Shown here in pieces: positions 26,691 through 36,631 of a stretch of DNA of 64,000 nucleotides. The notes below the pieces were generated by a model. It had not been told where the DNA came from and made no database searches. It saw nothing but the letters and a program-made list of their open reading frames with translations. Position 1 is the stretch's first letter, and each line of letters opens with the position of its first letter. Source of the stretch: Alphaproteobacteria bacterium (GTDB taxonomy: Bacteria; Pseudomonadota; Alphaproteobacteria; GCA-2731375); contig JADHTB010000009.1 in the NCBI GenBank assembly GCA_016776605.1, forward strand, positions 95,453-159,452, given 5' to 3'. A program made the translations under genes and the position numbers.

Positions 26691-27713
26691 TTAGTGACCT
26701 GGAACTGACGTACGCGGTACGCGCCCCTCGATAGGATAGGCCGGGTCGTTGTAGCCCGGCGTCGAGGGATGGCCCATGGGCACCAGACGATCGACCAGGG
26801 CTTCGTCCTCGGCGGTGAATTGATAGTCCAGGGCGCCCAGGTTTTCCGTCCACTGGGCCATGGTTCTGGGGCCGGCGATAGCGCCATGCACCAAACTGTT
26901 ATGCAAAACCCAGGCAAGGGCGAACTGTCCCGCCGTAATGCCGCGCGCCTCGGCATGCTGGCGCAGGGTTTGGGCAATTTGCAAAGACTCCGGCCGCCAT
27001 TCCGATTGCATCATGCGGCGGTCGTTTTGCCCTGCGCGGCTGTCCTCGGGCGGCGGGCTATCAGGCGCATATTTGCCGGTCAGCAGGCCACGGGCCAAGG
27101 GGCTGTAGGGCACCACGCCCAGGCCGAAATAATCGCAGGCCGGCAGATGCTCAACCTCGGGCATACGGTTCATGGCGTTGTAATAGGGCTGACTGACAAC
27201 CGGCCGGTCAATGCCGAGGCCATCGCAGATATGACAGATTTCAGCCAGCCGCCAGGAGCGGTAGTTGGACAGCCCGAAATAGCGGATCTTGCCCTGGCGG
27301 ATCAGGTCAGCCATGGCGCGCACGGTTTCCACCAGCGGCGTATCCGGATCCTCCTTATGCAGATAATAAATATCAATATAGTCGGTGCCCAGACGGGCCA
27401 GGCTGTCCTCGCAGGCCCGCATCAGCCATTTCCGGGACAAGCCGCGCTGGTTCGGCCCATCGCCCTTGGCGCCCGCAACCTTGGTCGCCAGCACCCAATA
27501 ATCCCGCTCGCCCGCGATCGCCGCCCCGGTCACCTGCTCGGCCCTGCCGCCGGTATAAACATCGGCGGTATCTATGAAGTTGACCCCCATCTCGCGGCCA
27601 TGGCCAATAATCCGCTCCGCCTCCGACCGCTCCGTGCGGCCGCCGAACATCATGGTGCCAAGACAAAGCGGCGATATGCGCAGGCCACTATGGCCGAGGC
27701 TTTGATATTTCAT
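26691..27713 (-). CDS. Aldo/keto reductase
   Basis: A 340-residue NADPH-dependent oxidoreductase with the (beta/alpha)8 fold. The catalytic tetrad is visible: Asp in NFIDTADVY, Tyr in DVYTGG, Lys in VLATKV and His in IYYLHKEDP. The N-terminal [21 protein letters not shown] and the later [27 protein letters not shown] and [10 protein letters not shown] segments fit the Tas/YajO/YccK-like subgroup acting on small aldehydes. No pathway partner is adjacent except truA, to which it is coupled. Substrate is not predictable. Confidence 0.88.
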   Translation of the reverse strand: MKYQSLGHSGLRISPLCLGTMMFGGRTERSEAERIIGHGREMGVNFIDTADVYTGGRAEQVTGAAIAGERDYWVLATKVAGAKGDGPNQRGLSRKWLMRACEDSLARLGTDYIDIYYLHKEDPDTPLVETVRAMADLIRQGKIRYFGLSNYRSWRLAEICHICDGLGIDRPVVSQPYYNAMNRMPEVEHLPACDYFGLGVVPYSPLARGLLTGKYAPDSPPPEDSRAGQNDRRMMQSEWRPESLQIAQTLRQHAEARGITAGQFALAWVLHNSLVHGAIAGPRTMAQWTENLGALDYQFTAEDEALVDRLVPMGHPSTPGYNDPAYPIEGRVPRTSVPGH

Positions 27714-27726
27714 GGTTCAATCCGTG

Positions 27727-27850
27727 CCTAGTGGTGCGAACCAAACAGAAGAGTCCTTCGGTTTGGTGTCTTGCGCACCACGATTCTTCAGAGCCTAGTG
27801 GTCTTTCGATCCTCACGGATGGGAACCATCCGAAAGAATCGGACCACTAG
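27727..27850. repeat. MITE-like inverted-repeat element
   Basis: A 124-base segment bounded by ctagtggt (27728-27735) and its complement accactag (27843-27850). Inside is one hairpin with arms 27731-27738 and 27774-27781 plus an inner stem 27740-27746 / 27761-27767, and a second with arms 27795-27803 and 27842-27850 plus an inner stem 27804-27808 / 27831-27835. A third internal copy of the ctagtggt end occurs at 27795. No coding capacity. It lies between an aldo/keto reductase gene and dapB. Confidence 0.6.
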
Positions 27851-27974
27851 ATCGGCGAAACGCCGAAAGTTGTTTATAGGACGAACTTTTAGCTGATCCA
27901 AACAAGCATTTAGAGATCGAATTGGCTTGACGATATGGCTAGATTGGACGACCCGGATCTGAAAGGGACAAAGC

Positions 27975-28781
27975 ATGACGGATATACAAATTGGCGTGGT
28001 CGGCTGCGCCGGCCGCATGGGCATCAGCCTGCTGCGGCAAATCACCGCCACGGAGGGCTGTGCCATTGCCGGAGGGTCCGAGCGGCCCGGGCATGACGCC
28101 GTCGGCCAGGATCTGGGCGATTTGGCCGGCCTGGGCCATCTGAACATGGCGGTGGAGGCGGACCCGCGGGCAATGTTCGAACGCGCGGCGGTGGTGTTGG
28201 ATTTCACCGCGCCCGCCGCCACCGTAGCCCATGCCGCCCTGGCGATGGGGACCGGCACCAACCTGGTTATCGGCACCACGGGCATGACGGCCGCCGACGA
28301 CGAGGTGATCCGTCAGGCGGCGGAGAAAATCGCCGTCATGCGGGAAGGCAATATGAGCCTGGGGGTCAATGTGCTGGCACAATTGACCAAACGCCTGGCC
28401 AGCGCCCTGGATGATGATTTCGATATTGAAATCGTCGAGATGCACCACCGCTATAAGGTCGATGCGCCATCGGGCACCGCCTACCTTCTAGGCCGGGCGG
28501 CGGCGGCGGGGCGCCAGGTCGACCATGATGCAGTCGCCACCGGTGGCCGCCATGGCATAACCGGAGAGAGGCGCCGGGGCGATATCGGTTATGCCGCCCT
28601 GCGCGGCGGCAACGTAGCCGGCGAACACACGGTCATTTTCGCGGCCGACGATGAACGGGTTGAATTGACCCACAAGGCGGCGGACCGCGCGATATTTGCC
28701 CGTGGCGGGGTGCGCGCCGCCCGCTGGCTGGCCGACAAGGAAACCGGTCTGTACGGCATGGCCGATGTTCTGGGGCTTTAA
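27975..28781 (+). CDS. dapB: 4-hydroxy-tetrahydrodipicolinate reductase
   Basis: A 268-residue NAD(P)H-dependent reductase of the lysine/diaminopimelate pathway. The dinucleotide motif GCAGRMG is at residues 10-16, and IGTTGM, EGNMSLGVNVL and the catalytic EMHHRYKVDAPSGTA are present, with ARGGVRAARWLADKETGLYGM near the end. The length is normal. It reduces the product of dihydrodipicolinate synthase, two steps before DapD, encoded 4 kb upstream on the same strand. It converges on the DUF2244 gene with 1 base between stops. Confidence 0.95.
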   Translation: MTDIQIGVVGCAGRMGISLLRQITATEGCAIAGGSERPGHDAVGQDLGDLAGLGHLNMAVEADPRAMFERAAVVLDFTAPAATVAHAALAMGTGTNLVIGTTGMTAADDEVIRQAAEKIAVMREGNMSLGVNVLAQLTKRLASALDDDFDIEIVEMHHRYKVDAPSGTAYLLGRAAAAGRQVDHDAVATGGRHGITGERRRGDIGYAALRGGNVAGEHTVIFAADDERVELTHKAADRAIFARGGVRAARWLADKETGLYGMADVLGL

Positions 28782-28782
28782 G

Positions 28783-29322
28783 CTAGTGGTGGCCGAGGCG
28801 GCGCAGGGCCAGGCCAAGAGCGTCGGCGAAGGATCGCCGTTCTTCAGGCGCCAGGAAACGGCCCAGGCGCACACCCCGGCCATGGGAGGTTACCAGGATA
28901 CTGCCGTGGCTGCCGATGCCATCGGACGGCCCCCCGGATGCATCGGCTGCATCGGGTGCATCGGTTTCGTCGCTTTCCAGGCTGACCCGTGCCCAATAGG
29001 GCTGAAACGACCACTGGCGCCGCCGGCCGCTGGGCTGGATACGGTGGATCGACAATTCATCCTGCGACAGCCTGACCGTCTCGGTCAGCCGGCCGGAACG
29101 GAAGCTGAGGCGAAAGGCCAGATAAAAGGCGACAACATCCAGACCCAGAAAGCCCAGCACCGGCCAGGCCCCTTGCAGATAAAAGGCCAATCCGACCACC
29201 AGGGAGAACAGGCAAACCACCGCCATCAGAATGCGGAAGCCCTGGACGCTCAAACTACGGTTTGGCCGCAGTTCGGCATCGAACAGCAGCTCCCCCTCGC
29301 CCGGTATTGTCTCAATCCCCAT
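28783..29322 (-). CDS. DUF2244 membrane protein
   Basis: A 179-residue protein of the DUF2244 family. The N-terminal ELRPNRSLS motif precedes two membrane segments at about residues 31-48 and 51-72, then the FRSGRLTETVRLSQDEL and QPYWARVSLE segments form a PH-like cytoplasmic domain. The loop near residues 118-138 is an acidic, low-complexity insertion (Asp/Ala/Gly/Ser) produced by a gcatcgg-type DNA repeat around 28938-28965. The function is unknown. It is divergent from nth with 17 bases between, and dapB-DUF2244-nth is a known alphaproteobacterial neighbourhood. Confidence 0.83.
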   Translation of the reverse strand: MGIETIPGEGELLFDAELRPNRSLSVQGFRILMAVVCLFSLVVGLAFYLQGAWPVLGFLGLDVVAFYLAFRLSFRSGRLTETVRLSQDELSIHRIQPSGRRRQWSFQPYWARVSLESDETDAPDAADASGGPSDGIGSHGSILVTSHGRGVRLGRFLAPEERRSFADALGLALRRLGHH

Positions 29323-29339
29323 AACAGCCAGTGTAACCC

Positions 29340-29975
29340 ATGAAAAAGGCCGATATCGAGAGCTTCTTTGCCCGCCTGCAGGCCGCCGATCCTGAACCGA
29401 AGGGCGAATTAAACTATTCCAACAACTACACCTTGTTGGTCGCCGTGGTACTGTCGGCCCAGGCGACGGATGTGGGCGTCAACAAGGCGACGAAAAAGTT
29501 GTTCGAAGAGGTCGACAACCCCGCCGCCATGCTGGCCCTGGGCGAAGCCGGATTGAAGCGGCATATCCGCACCATCGGCCTGTTCAATACCAAGGCTAAA
29601 AACGTGATCGCCCTAAGCCGCCGCCTGCTGGAGCATTTCGAGGGTCAGGTGCCCGAAAGCCGGGAGGAACTGGAAAGCCTGCCCGGCGTCGGCCGCAAGA
29701 CCGCCAACGTAGTCTGCAATATTGCCTTTGGCCAGCCTACCATCGCCGTCGATACCCACCTCTTTCGCCTGGGCAACCGCACCGGCCTGGCGCCCGGCAA
29801 AACCCCACTGGAGGTGGAGCTCAAACTGCAAAAGCGGGTGCCAAAAGCCTACCTGCGGCACGCCCACCATTGGCTGATCCTGCATGGCCGTTATATCTGC
29901 AAGGCGCGCAAGCCTGATTGCCCGGCCTGCATTGTCAACGACGTGTGCGGCTACAAGGCCAAGACGACGCTATAG
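29340..29975 (+). CDS. nth: Endonuclease III
   Basis: A 211-residue base-excision-repair DNA glycosylase/AP lyase acting on oxidised pyrimidines. The helix-hairpin-helix LPGVGRKTANVV carries the catalytic Lys, and VDTHLFRLGNR the catalytic Asp. The C-terminal [4Fe-4S] loop is complete with C-x6-C-x2-C-x5-C (CKARKPDCPACIVNDVC). The start ATG at 29340 is followed by KKADIESFFARLQAADP, a normal N-terminus. It is transcribed divergently from DUF2244. Confidence 0.96.
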   Translation: MKKADIESFFARLQAADPEPKGELNYSNNYTLLVAVVLSAQATDVGVNKATKKLFEEVDNPAAMLALGEAGLKRHIRTIGLFNTKAKNVIALSRRLLEHFEGQVPESREELESLPGVGRKTANVVCNIAFGQPTIAVDTHLFRLGNRTGLAPGKTPLEVELKLQKRVPKAYLRHAHHWLILHGRYICKARKPDCPACIVNDVCGYKAKTTL

Positions 29976-30052
29976 CCATTTTCACGATTGGTCAGCGGTG
30001 CGATAGGTGTAAGCTGGCACAAATCGCAAGAGCATGATTGATGGAGGGTAAA

Positions 30053-31036
30053 ATGCGTATCGGTATGTTTACCGCGTCGCAATGGCGCGCGGACGAGGAT
30101 CCCAGGGCGGTGCTGGCGGATCTGCGCCAGCAGATACGAGCGGCAAGGGACAATGGCTTTTCCGCATTGCTGCTGGGGCAGCACGTGGTCAGCGGCCCCA
30201 TGGGCATGTTCCAGACCAATCCGATGCTGGGCCATATTGCCGAGGATGCCGCTGGCATGCAGATCGGCCCGGGGGTTTTGCTGCTGTCCATGATGAACCC
30301 GGTGCTGGCGGCGGAAGAAGCCGCCACGATTGACTGGTTGAGCGATGGAAACTATGTCCTGGCGGCGGGCCTGGGCTATCGGACAGAAGAATTTCAGGCC
30401 ATGGGCGTCGATATAAAGAACCGCGTCGGCCGCCTGACCGAGGGCCTGGAAATCATCAAACGGCTGTGGACCGAGGAAACCGTCAACCACGACGGCCGCT
30501 ATTTTCAGCTCACCAATGCCAAGGCCGGCGTGCGGCCGAAACAGCAGCCCCGTCCGCCGATTTGGCTGGGCGGCGATGTGGAAGCCGCCGTGCGCCGCGC
30601 CGCCCGTCTGGCGGACGCCTGGCTGGTCGCCCCGACGACGCCATTTGACCGTGTCGCCGAATTCATCGGCGCCTTCCGTGAAGAACGCAAAAAGGTGGGT
30701 CTGCCAGCGGACGTGAAATGCCCCATTGTGCGCGAATGCTTCATCGGACGGGATGCCGCGCATGCACGGGAAATTTCACGCGGCCCGTTGTTGGCAAAAT
30801 ATGCGGCCTATGCATCCTGGGGCCAGGAAGGTGCGGCATCCGGCGATTTTGAAACCGCCTTCGATGATTTTTCCGCCGCGCATTTTCTGGTCGGCGATGC
30901 CATCGAGGTTCGTGACCGATTGCAACAATTCGCGGAGGCAACGGGCAGTGATCAATTCCTCATGCGGGTTCATTGGCCCGGCTTGGAACAAAGCGAAGCG
31001 CTGGCCAACATCGACCGCATCGCAAAACTGATCTGA
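30053..31036 (+). CDS. LLM class flavin-dependent oxidoreductase
   Basis: A 327-residue bacterial luciferase-like monooxygenase, a (beta/alpha)8 protein using FMNH2 or F420. It begins MRIGMFTASQW and shows the substrate/flavin segments HVVSGPMGMFQTNP, LAAGLGYRTEEFQAMG, RVGRLTEGLEIIKRLW and PPIWLGGDVEAAVRRAARLADAW. The start at 30053 is chosen because GGAGGG lies 5 bases upstream; two in-frame ATG codons further up lack such a site. It stands alone between nth and the convergent glycine cleavage operon. Cofactor and substrate cannot be told from sequence. Confidence 0.87.
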   Translation: MRIGMFTASQWRADEDPRAVLADLRQQIRAARDNGFSALLLGQHVVSGPMGMFQTNPMLGHIAEDAAGMQIGPGVLLLSMMNPVLAAEEAATIDWLSDGNYVLAAGLGYRTEEFQAMGVDIKNRVGRLTEGLEIIKRLWTEETVNHDGRYFQLTNAKAGVRPKQQPRPPIWLGGDVEAAVRRAARLADAWLVAPTTPFDRVAEFIGAFREERKKVGLPADVKCPIVRECFIGRDAAHAREISRGPLLAKYAAYASWGQEGAASGDFETAFDDFSAAHFLVGDAIEVRDRLQQFAEATGSDQFLMRVHWPGLEQSEALANIDRIAKLI

Positions 31037-31082
31037 TACCAACCAGCGCTGATAGGGTACTCGCGGGCGCTGTCAATTCCGC

Positions 31083-32600
31083 CTACTCGGCGGCCTCCTG
31101 GACCGCCGGCCGCCAGCGCAGGACCGGCTGGCGGGCTGCCTGGGTTTCGTTCAGGCGCCGGTAGGGGGCCAGGTGGGGGGCGCCGGCGAAATAGCCCGCA
31201 TCGCCCTGCCGGGCCCGTTCGGCCAGATGCCGCATGGTGGCGATAAATTGATCCAGGCTGTCCTTGGATTCAGATTCCGTGGGCTCGATCAACATGGCGC
31301 CCGAGACGACCAGGGGAAAATACATGGTCATGGGGTGAAAGCCTTCGTCGATCATGGCCTTGGCGAAATCCAGCGTGGAGACGCCGGTGCCCTGCAAAAA
31401 TCTATCGTCGAACAGGGCCTCGTGCATACAAGGACCAGGGAACGACAGCGTTAGAAGATCCTGCAACCGGGCCAGGACATAATTGGCGTTCAACACCGCA
31501 TCTTCCGAAACCTGGCGCAGGCCATCGGCGCCATGGCTGAGAATAAATGCCAGGGCGCGGACGAACATGCCCATCTGACCATGGAAGCCCTTCAGGCGGC
31601 CAAAGCTGGCCGCCGTGCCCAAGGCCTCTGATTTATGTTCCACAAGCTCCAGGCCATCGGCCCCGCGCACCACCATTGGCAGGGGGGCGTAAGGCGCCAG
31701 CGCTTCGGCCAGCACCACCGGGCCACTGCCCGGACCACCGCCGCCGTGGGGGGTGGAAAAGGTCTTGTGCAGGTTCAGATGCATGCAATCGATGCCCAGA
31801 TCGCCGGGCCGCACCTTGCCCACGATGGCGTTGAAATTGGCCCCATCGCAATAAAAATAGGCGCCCGCGGCATGCACGGCCTCGGCAATTTCGACGATCT
31901 GGGTTTCGAACAGACCGCAGGTGTTGGGATTGGTCAGCATGATCGCGGCGACGTGGGGTCCCAATTTTTCCTTCAGCGCGGCTAGATCGACCCGGCCCCG
32001 GTCATCGGCCGGGATCTCTTCAATGCGATAGCCGCAAATAGCGGCGGTCGCCGGATTGGTGCCATGGGCCGAGGTCGGCACCAACACCACCTGGCGGGCA
32101 TCGCCCTTTGCCTCCAACGCGGCCCGGATACACATCAGGCCGCACAATTCTCCATGCGCGCCGGCGGCGGGCGACATGGCGATGGCCGACATGCCGGTCA
32201 GGGCACACAGCCATTCCGCCAGGGTATCGATCAATTCCAACGCGCCTTGCACTGTCTCCATGGGTTGCATGGGATGCAGATCGGCGAAGCCCGGCAGGCG
32301 CGCCACTTTTTCGTTCAGGCGCGGGTTATGCTTCATGGTGCAGGAGCCCAGGGGGTATAGCCCCGCATCGATGGCAAAGTTGTTGCGCGACAGACGCACG
32401 AAATGGCGCACGACTTGTGGCTCGGACAAACCCGGCAGGCCAATGGCCGCCTGCCGCTCCAACCCGCCCAGGCGGTTTGTTACCGCGTCGGGTTCCGGCA
32501 GATCAACGCCACAGCGGCCCGGACCATCCAGTTCAAAAATCAACGGTTCGGCCAGGTCCAGGCCCCGATGTCCGCTGCTGGTCTCGATTGGCTTGCTCAC
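31083..32600 (-). CDS. gcvPB: Glycine dehydrogenase (decarboxylating) subunit 2
   Basis: A 505-residue PLP-dependent subunit of the split P-protein, the decarboxylating part of the glycine cleavage system. The PLP lysine is K279 in [34 protein letters not shown], the [11 protein letters not shown] segment, and [20 protein letters not shown] are characteristic. Split P-proteins are common in alphaproteobacteria and Gram-positive bacteria. The start overlaps the end of gcvPA by 4 bases. It is the last gene of the riboswitch-controlled operon. Confidence 0.96.
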   Translation of the reverse strand: MSKPIETSSGHRGLDLAEPLIFELDGPGRCGVDLPEPDAVTNRLGGLERQAAIGLPGLSEPQVVRHFVRLSRNNFAIDAGLYPLGSCTMKHNPRLNEKVARLPGFADLHPMQPMETVQGALELIDTLAEWLCALTGMSAIAMSPAAGAHGELCGLMCIRAALEAKGDARQVVLVPTSAHGTNPATAAICGYRIEEIPADDRGRVDLAALKEKLGPHVAAIMLTNPNTCGLFETQIVEIAEAVHAAGAYFYCDGANFNAIVGKVRPGDLGIDCMHLNLHKTFSTPHGGGGPGSGPVVLAEALAPYAPLPMVVRGADGLELVEHKSEALGTAASFGRLKGFHGQMGMFVRALAFILSHGADGLRQVSEDAVLNANYVLARLQDLLTLSFPGPCMHEALFDDRFLQGTGVSTLDFAKAMIDEGFHPMTMYFPLVVSGAMLIEPTESESKDSLDQFIATMRHLAERARQGDAGYFAGAPHLAPYRRLNETQAARQPVLRWRPAVQEAAE

Positions 32601-33943
32601 GACAGCACCTCGCGCAGGGCATTGATGAATGCCGCCACGTCCCCCTCGCTATTGGTTTCGGTGGTGGCGACCAGCAATAAATTCGCCAATTCCGGATCGT
32701 CGGGGTACAGGCGGCTGACGGGCACCCCGGCCAGGACACCATGGCCAACAAGTTCGCCGACCACCGCCTCCGCCGGTCTTGGCAGACGCAGGGTAAATTC
32801 GTTGAAAAAGCTTTCGTTCACCACCTCGACACCGTCCAGAGCCGCCAGCTGTTCCGCCAAATGCACGGCCCCACTATGGTTCAGTTGCGCCAATTGGCGC
32901 AGGCCGACCTCGCCCAATAAGGACAGATGGATACAGAAGGCCAGACAGCACAGACCCGAATTGGTACAGATGTTCGAGGTCGCCTTTTCCCGGCGAATAT
33001 GCTGTTCCCGCGTGGAAAGCGTCAGCACATAGCCGCGCCGGCCGTCTTCATCCACGGTTTCGCCGCAGACGCGGCCGGGCATTTGCCGCACGAATTTCTG
33101 CCGCGTGGCAAACAGGCCCAAGTACGGGCCGCCAAAATTCAGCGCATTACCGATGGCCTGGCCCTCGCCCACCACGATATCGGCGCCCATTTCACCGGGC
33201 GACATCACGGCGCCCAGAGAGACAAATTCGGTCACCACGGCCACCAACAAGGCCCCCTTGGCATGGGCCGCGGCGGCCAGGGGCCGCAAATCATGCAGGC
33301 GGCCAAACAGATCCGGCGTCTGCACCACGACACAAGCCGTATCGGCATCAATTAAGGCGCCAAGATCTTCCACCACGGACGGATTGGCGGGGCGGGTATC
33401 AACATCGAATTCAATGAACTGGGTCACCGTCGATGTGGCGTCGGCATAGTGGGGATGCAGGCCGCCACACAGCAACGCCTTGTTCCGCTTGGTCACCCGA
33501 TGGGCCATCAGGACCGCTTCGGCACAGGCGGATGCGCCGTCGTACATGGACGCATTGGCCACTTCCATGCCGGTCAACAGCGCCACCTGGGTCTGAAATT
33601 CGAATAAATATTGCAGGGTGCCCTGGCTGACCTCCGGCTGATAGGGGGTATAGGCGGTCAGGAACTCGGAACGCTGGATCAGATGGTCAACCGCCGCCGG
33701 CACGTGATGGCGATAGGCCCCCGCGCCCAGAAAGCACGCCGCCGCGCCCGCCGGCAGACTGCGTCCGGCCATCGCCGTCAAGCTTTCCTCCACCGCCATT
33801 TCGCCGGCATGGTGGGGTAGATCCAGGGCGGCCGGCAACAAAGCCTGGCCGGGCACATCGACAAACAGCGCGTCGATCCCATCAACACCAATAGCCGCCA
33901 ACATGGCCTGGCGATCGGCCGGGGTATGGGGCAGATAACGCAT
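32597..33943 (-). CDS. gcvPA: Glycine dehydrogenase (decarboxylating) subunit 1
   Basis: A 448-residue subunit of the split P-protein. It starts [20 protein letters not shown] and continues with [37 protein letters not shown] and [17 protein letters not shown], all typical of GcvPA. It pairs with GcvPB to bind PLP and glycine at the interface, then passes the aminomethyl group to lipoylated GcvH. Its start codon shares one base with the gcvH stop and its stop overlaps gcvPB by 4 bases, so the three are tightly coupled. Confidence 0.95.
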   Translation of the reverse strand: MRYLPHTPADRQAMLAAIGVDGIDALFVDVPGQALLPAALDLPHHAGEMAVEESLTAMAGRSLPAGAAACFLGAGAYRHHVPAAVDHLIQRSEFLTAYTPYQPEVSQGTLQYLFEFQTQVALLTGMEVANASMYDGASACAEAVLMAHRVTKRNKALLCGGLHPHYADATSTVTQFIEFDVDTRPANPSVVEDLGALIDADTACVVVQTPDLFGRLHDLRPLAAAAHAKGALLVAVVTEFVSLGAVMSPGEMGADIVVGEGQAIGNALNFGGPYLGLFATRQKFVRQMPGRVCGETVDEDGRRGYVLTLSTREQHIRREKATSNICTNSGLCCLAFCIHLSLLGEVGLRQLAQLNHSGAVHLAEQLAALDGVEVVNESFFNEFTLRLPRPAEAVVGELVGHGVLAGVPVSRLYPDDPELANLLLVATTETNSEGDVAAFINALREVLS

Positions 33944-34320
33944 CAGCGCTGCCCGGCGATCAGGGCCTCGTAAGCGGCCTTATCCAACAAATCTTCCAGT
34001 TCCTTCGCGTCGCTTATGCGTATTTTGAAAAACCAGCCGTCGCCCATGGCATCCTCGTTTATCTTGCCCGGTTCATCGACCAGTTCATCGTTGCTTTCGG
34101 TGATTTCACCGCTGACGGGCGCATAAATTTCAGAGGCGGCCTTAACCGACTCGACCACGGCCAATTCGTCGTTCTGGGCGACCACCTTGCCCGGCTCGGG
34201 CAATTCCACATAGACGATATCGCCCAACTGTTCCTGGGCGAATTCAGAAATTCCGCAGGTGCCAATATCGCCTTCAACCAGGATCCATTCGTGATCTTCG
34301 GTGTAGTAAATTTCGCTCAT
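33943..34320 (-). CDS. gcvH: Glycine cleavage system H protein
   Basis: A 125-residue lipoyl carrier protein. The lipoylated lysine is K60 in [13 protein letters not shown]. The N-terminal YYTEDHEWI and the C-terminal [12 protein letters not shown] strand are canonical, and the length is standard. It shuttles the aminomethyl intermediate between the P, T and L proteins. No L-protein gene is adjacent; the flavoreductase at 10948-12363 is unlikely to fill this role because its catalytic His is replaced. The gap to gcvT upstream is 36 bases with a GAGGAAAC-type ribosome-binding site. Confidence 0.96.
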   Translation of the reverse strand: MSEIYYTEDHEWILVEGDIGTCGISEFAQEQLGDIVYVELPEPGKVVAQNDELAVVESVKAASEIYAPVSGEITESNDELVDEPGKINEDAMGDGWFFKIRISDAKELEDLLDKAAYEALIAGQR

Positions 34321-34356
34321 GGTTGTTTCCTCTTCACAATTTTTGACTGACTTTCC

Positions 34357-35502
34357 CTAACCGCGATGATAGCGGGCAGGCACAAAGGGCATTTTAGCCA
34401 CGTGGGCCGGCAGGGTCTTACCTCGCACCACCAGGCCGAGGGGACTATCCGGCTTGGCATGCGGGGTGGCGACATAGCCCATCGCGACAGGTCCGCCAAA
34501 GCTGGGGCCAAAGCCACCTGATGTTATGGCGCCAATGGCCGCCCCCTGAGCGTCAAGGATCGCCGTGCCTTCCCGCGCCGGGGCCCGGCCTTCGGGTAGC
34601 ACACCGACCCGTTTCCGGGCCGGACCATCCCGCAATTGCGCCTGAATGATGGCATCGCCAGGGAAGCCGCCTTCCGTGCGCCGGCGTTTTTGGATTGACC
34701 AGTTCAGGCCGGCCTCGATGGGCGTTGTGGTGTTGTCTATGTCGTGGCCATGCAGGCACAGGCCGGCTTCCAGGCGCAGGCTGTCACGGGCGCCCAGACC
34801 GATCGGTTCGACCTCTGCCGCCGCCAGCAACAGAGCGGCCAGCTCCGCGGCCCGCGCACCGGGCATGGAAACCTCGAAGCCGTCTTCACCTGTATAGCCC
34901 GAGCGCGAGACATAGCAATCGACGCCGCCGATATTGCTTGCCATGGCCGTCATAAACAGCAGCTTTTCCGCGTCCGGCGCCAGGCGTGCCATGACTGCGG
35001 CCGCACCCGGTCCCTGCAGGGCGAGCAAGGCATCCCCGCTGCGGTGCTCCACCGTGATGCCCGCCGGCAGGGCAGCCGTGATATGGGCTAAATCGCCGTC
35101 CTTGTTGGCGCCATTGACCACCAGAAACAGGTAATCGCCCGCGTTGGTCACGATCAGGTCGTCAATGATCCCGCCCTGCTCGTTGGTCAGTTGGCTGTAA
35201 CGCATCGCCCCGGGCGCCAGGCTGGCGATATCCGCCGGCAACAGGCTTTCCAGGGCGCTGGCCCGGCCGGCGCCATGCAGGCGTAGCTGCCCCATATGAG
35301 AGACATCGAACAGGCCGGCGGCGGCGCGGGTATGCTGGTGTTCGCCCAGGACGCCCAGGGGGAAATTCACCGCCATTTCATAGCCGGCAAAGGGCACCAT
35401 TTTACCCCCCAGTTCCACCTGCAGGGCATGCAACGGCGTTTTCTTCAGGGGCCCTTGCGGGTTCCCACCTTCAGGTGCGTTTTGGTCAGGCAAACTGCCC
35501 AT
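34357..35502 (-). CDS. gcvT: Aminomethyltransferase (glycine cleavage T protein)
   Basis: A 381-residue tetrahydrofolate-dependent aminomethyltransferase. Conserved segments are TPLHALQVELGGKMVPFAGYEM, FDVSHMGQLRLHGAG, the DDLIVTNAG strand with the catalytic Asp region, YTGEDGFEVSMPG, and the C-terminal GAITSGGFGPSFGGPVAMGYV. The N-terminus is about 20 residues longer than in many homologues and polar. AGGAGG lies just before the ATG, giving a strong ribosome-binding site. It is the first gene after the glycine riboswitch. Confidence 0.95.
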   Translation of the reverse strand: MGSLPDQNAPEGGNPQGPLKKTPLHALQVELGGKMVPFAGYEMAVNFPLGVLGEHQHTRAAAGLFDVSHMGQLRLHGAGRASALESLLPADIASLAPGAMRYSQLTNEQGGIIDDLIVTNAGDYLFLVVNGANKDGDLAHITAALPAGITVEHRSGDALLALQGPGAAAVMARLAPDAEKLLFMTAMASNIGGVDCYVSRSGYTGEDGFEVSMPGARAAELAALLLAAAEVEPIGLGARDSLRLEAGLCLHGHDIDNTTTPIEAGLNWSIQKRRRTEGGFPGDAIIQAQLRDGPARKRVGVLPEGRAPAREGTAILDAQGAAIGAITSGGFGPSFGGPVAMGYVATPHAKPDSPLGLVVRGKTLPAHVAKMPFVPARYHRG

Positions 35503-35573
35503 CCGATCCTCCTACAGTATCCGGCAACAAATATCCGGCGTGGCCTCCAGTCTGGATTCCACCGCCCCCAATC

Positions 35574-35840
35574 TGTCGTTGGACCTGAGAGAGTTCGTTC
35601 CGCCCCGAGCAGCCGATTAATATGGCCAACCCAACCGGCGAAACCTTGCCCCTTCGGTGAAGCGCGTTTTTCGTGCCGAGGCGTATCCGCCCAGAACACT
35701 TTCGTGGTCGCGCCTGCTTTCCAGAGTGACATCCCCCCGCGGTCCATGGGCCTGAGAGTTTGCGGGGTGCTTGCTCCTTCGGCATCAGCCAAAACTTCAT
35801 GCGAGCGCATAAATATTCTGTCTGAACTCTCCCGCGGGGT
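35574..35840 (-). promoter_or_regulatory. Tandem glycine riboswitch controlling gcvTHPAPB
   Basis: On the minus strand two glycine aptamers occur head to tail. The first (about 35840 to 35737) begins CGCGGGAGAGTTCAGACAG and holds CGAAGGAGCAAG and AACTCTCAGGCCC. The second (about 35733 to 35574) contains CACTCTGGAAAGC, CACCGAAGGGGCAAGG and AACTCTCTCAGGTCC. These are the conserved cores of the gcvT motif. The remaining 70 bases to gcvT form the expression platform ending in the AGGAGG ribosome-binding site; no strong U-run terminator is seen, so control could be translational. Glycine binding should switch on the operon, as established for this family. Confidence 0.93.
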
Positions 35841-35992
35841 TCATCTGTCTGGCCACCTGAACCAACACCACAAGCCGGCGTCAGGCGGTAGCGGAATGAT
35901 AGGCAGACGGAACGGGGAGTCAACGGCGCATTGGCAAGGCCGATGATTGCCGCCGATTTGCCCCCTTTGAGCGGGTCGCCAGATCGTCCCCG

Positions 35993-36538
35993 TTAAAAGC
36001 GACGGCCGCGATTCTGTTGCAGTTGCGCCTTGTCCAATTGCAGACCGACGATGATTTCGTAGTCGGCGCCGCTTTCGTTCTCTTTCAGGAAGATGATCTG
36101 TTCAATCTCCTCCCGCACACCGCCCCGACGGCGAATCTTCCCAATCGCCATCTCGCTTTGGAACTGTTGCTTGGCCACGATGTTCTGGGCCTTGTCGATG
36201 ATTGCGACAAAGAAGGGTACATTCACCGCCTCCCCCTTGGAGGCGGGGCCACTCTGGGCAATGATATCAATGGTGGCCACCACACGCAGACGTTTGCCGG
36301 CGTAATTGCAGCCCCAATTAACGTCATGCACCCGCGCTTCGAACAAGACATCGATCAAATCCCGGCCCGGTCCATCCCGGTACTGGGTCATCTTGGCCGC
36401 CTCGTTCAACAAGGAAACCCGGGGGCAGGCCTTGGGACTATCGGTCTGAAATATTGAACAGCCCGACAGGATCAGGGAACCAAGGCCAAGCAGGACGATC
36501 ACCCTGCCGGCGTTGCGGAGACTTTTCATATTCATCAT
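35993..36538 (-). CDS. Putative lipoprotein of unknown function
   Basis: A 181-residue exported protein. The N-terminus is a type II signal sequence with hydrophobic core [12 protein letters not shown] and lipobox LSGC at residues 24-27, so Cys27 should be lipidated; the start may be the fourth codon, also Met. The mature part has three further cysteines (CPRV, WGCNYAG), a beta-rich domain and a charged Arg-rich C-terminus. No domain family is recognised. It is divergent from ispH with 93 bases between, and not obviously in an operon. The signal sequence and normal codon pattern support a real gene. Confidence 0.75.
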   Translation of the reverse strand: MMNMKSLRNAGRVIVLLGLGSLILSGCSIFQTDSPKACPRVSLLNEAAKMTQYRDGPGRDLIDVLFEARVHDVNWGCNYAGKRLRVVATIDIIAQSGPASKGEAVNVPFFVAIIDKAQNIVAKQQFQSEMAIGKIRRRGGVREEIEQIIFLKENESGADYEIIVGLQLDKAQLQQNRGRRF

Positions 36539-36631
36539 GCTAAATCGTCGGCCATTCTATGTTACCAAGGCCCAATTTGTACCAGAGCCCATTCGGAGTA
36601 TATAGGGCCATTCAACGTCAACCTGGCTAAC

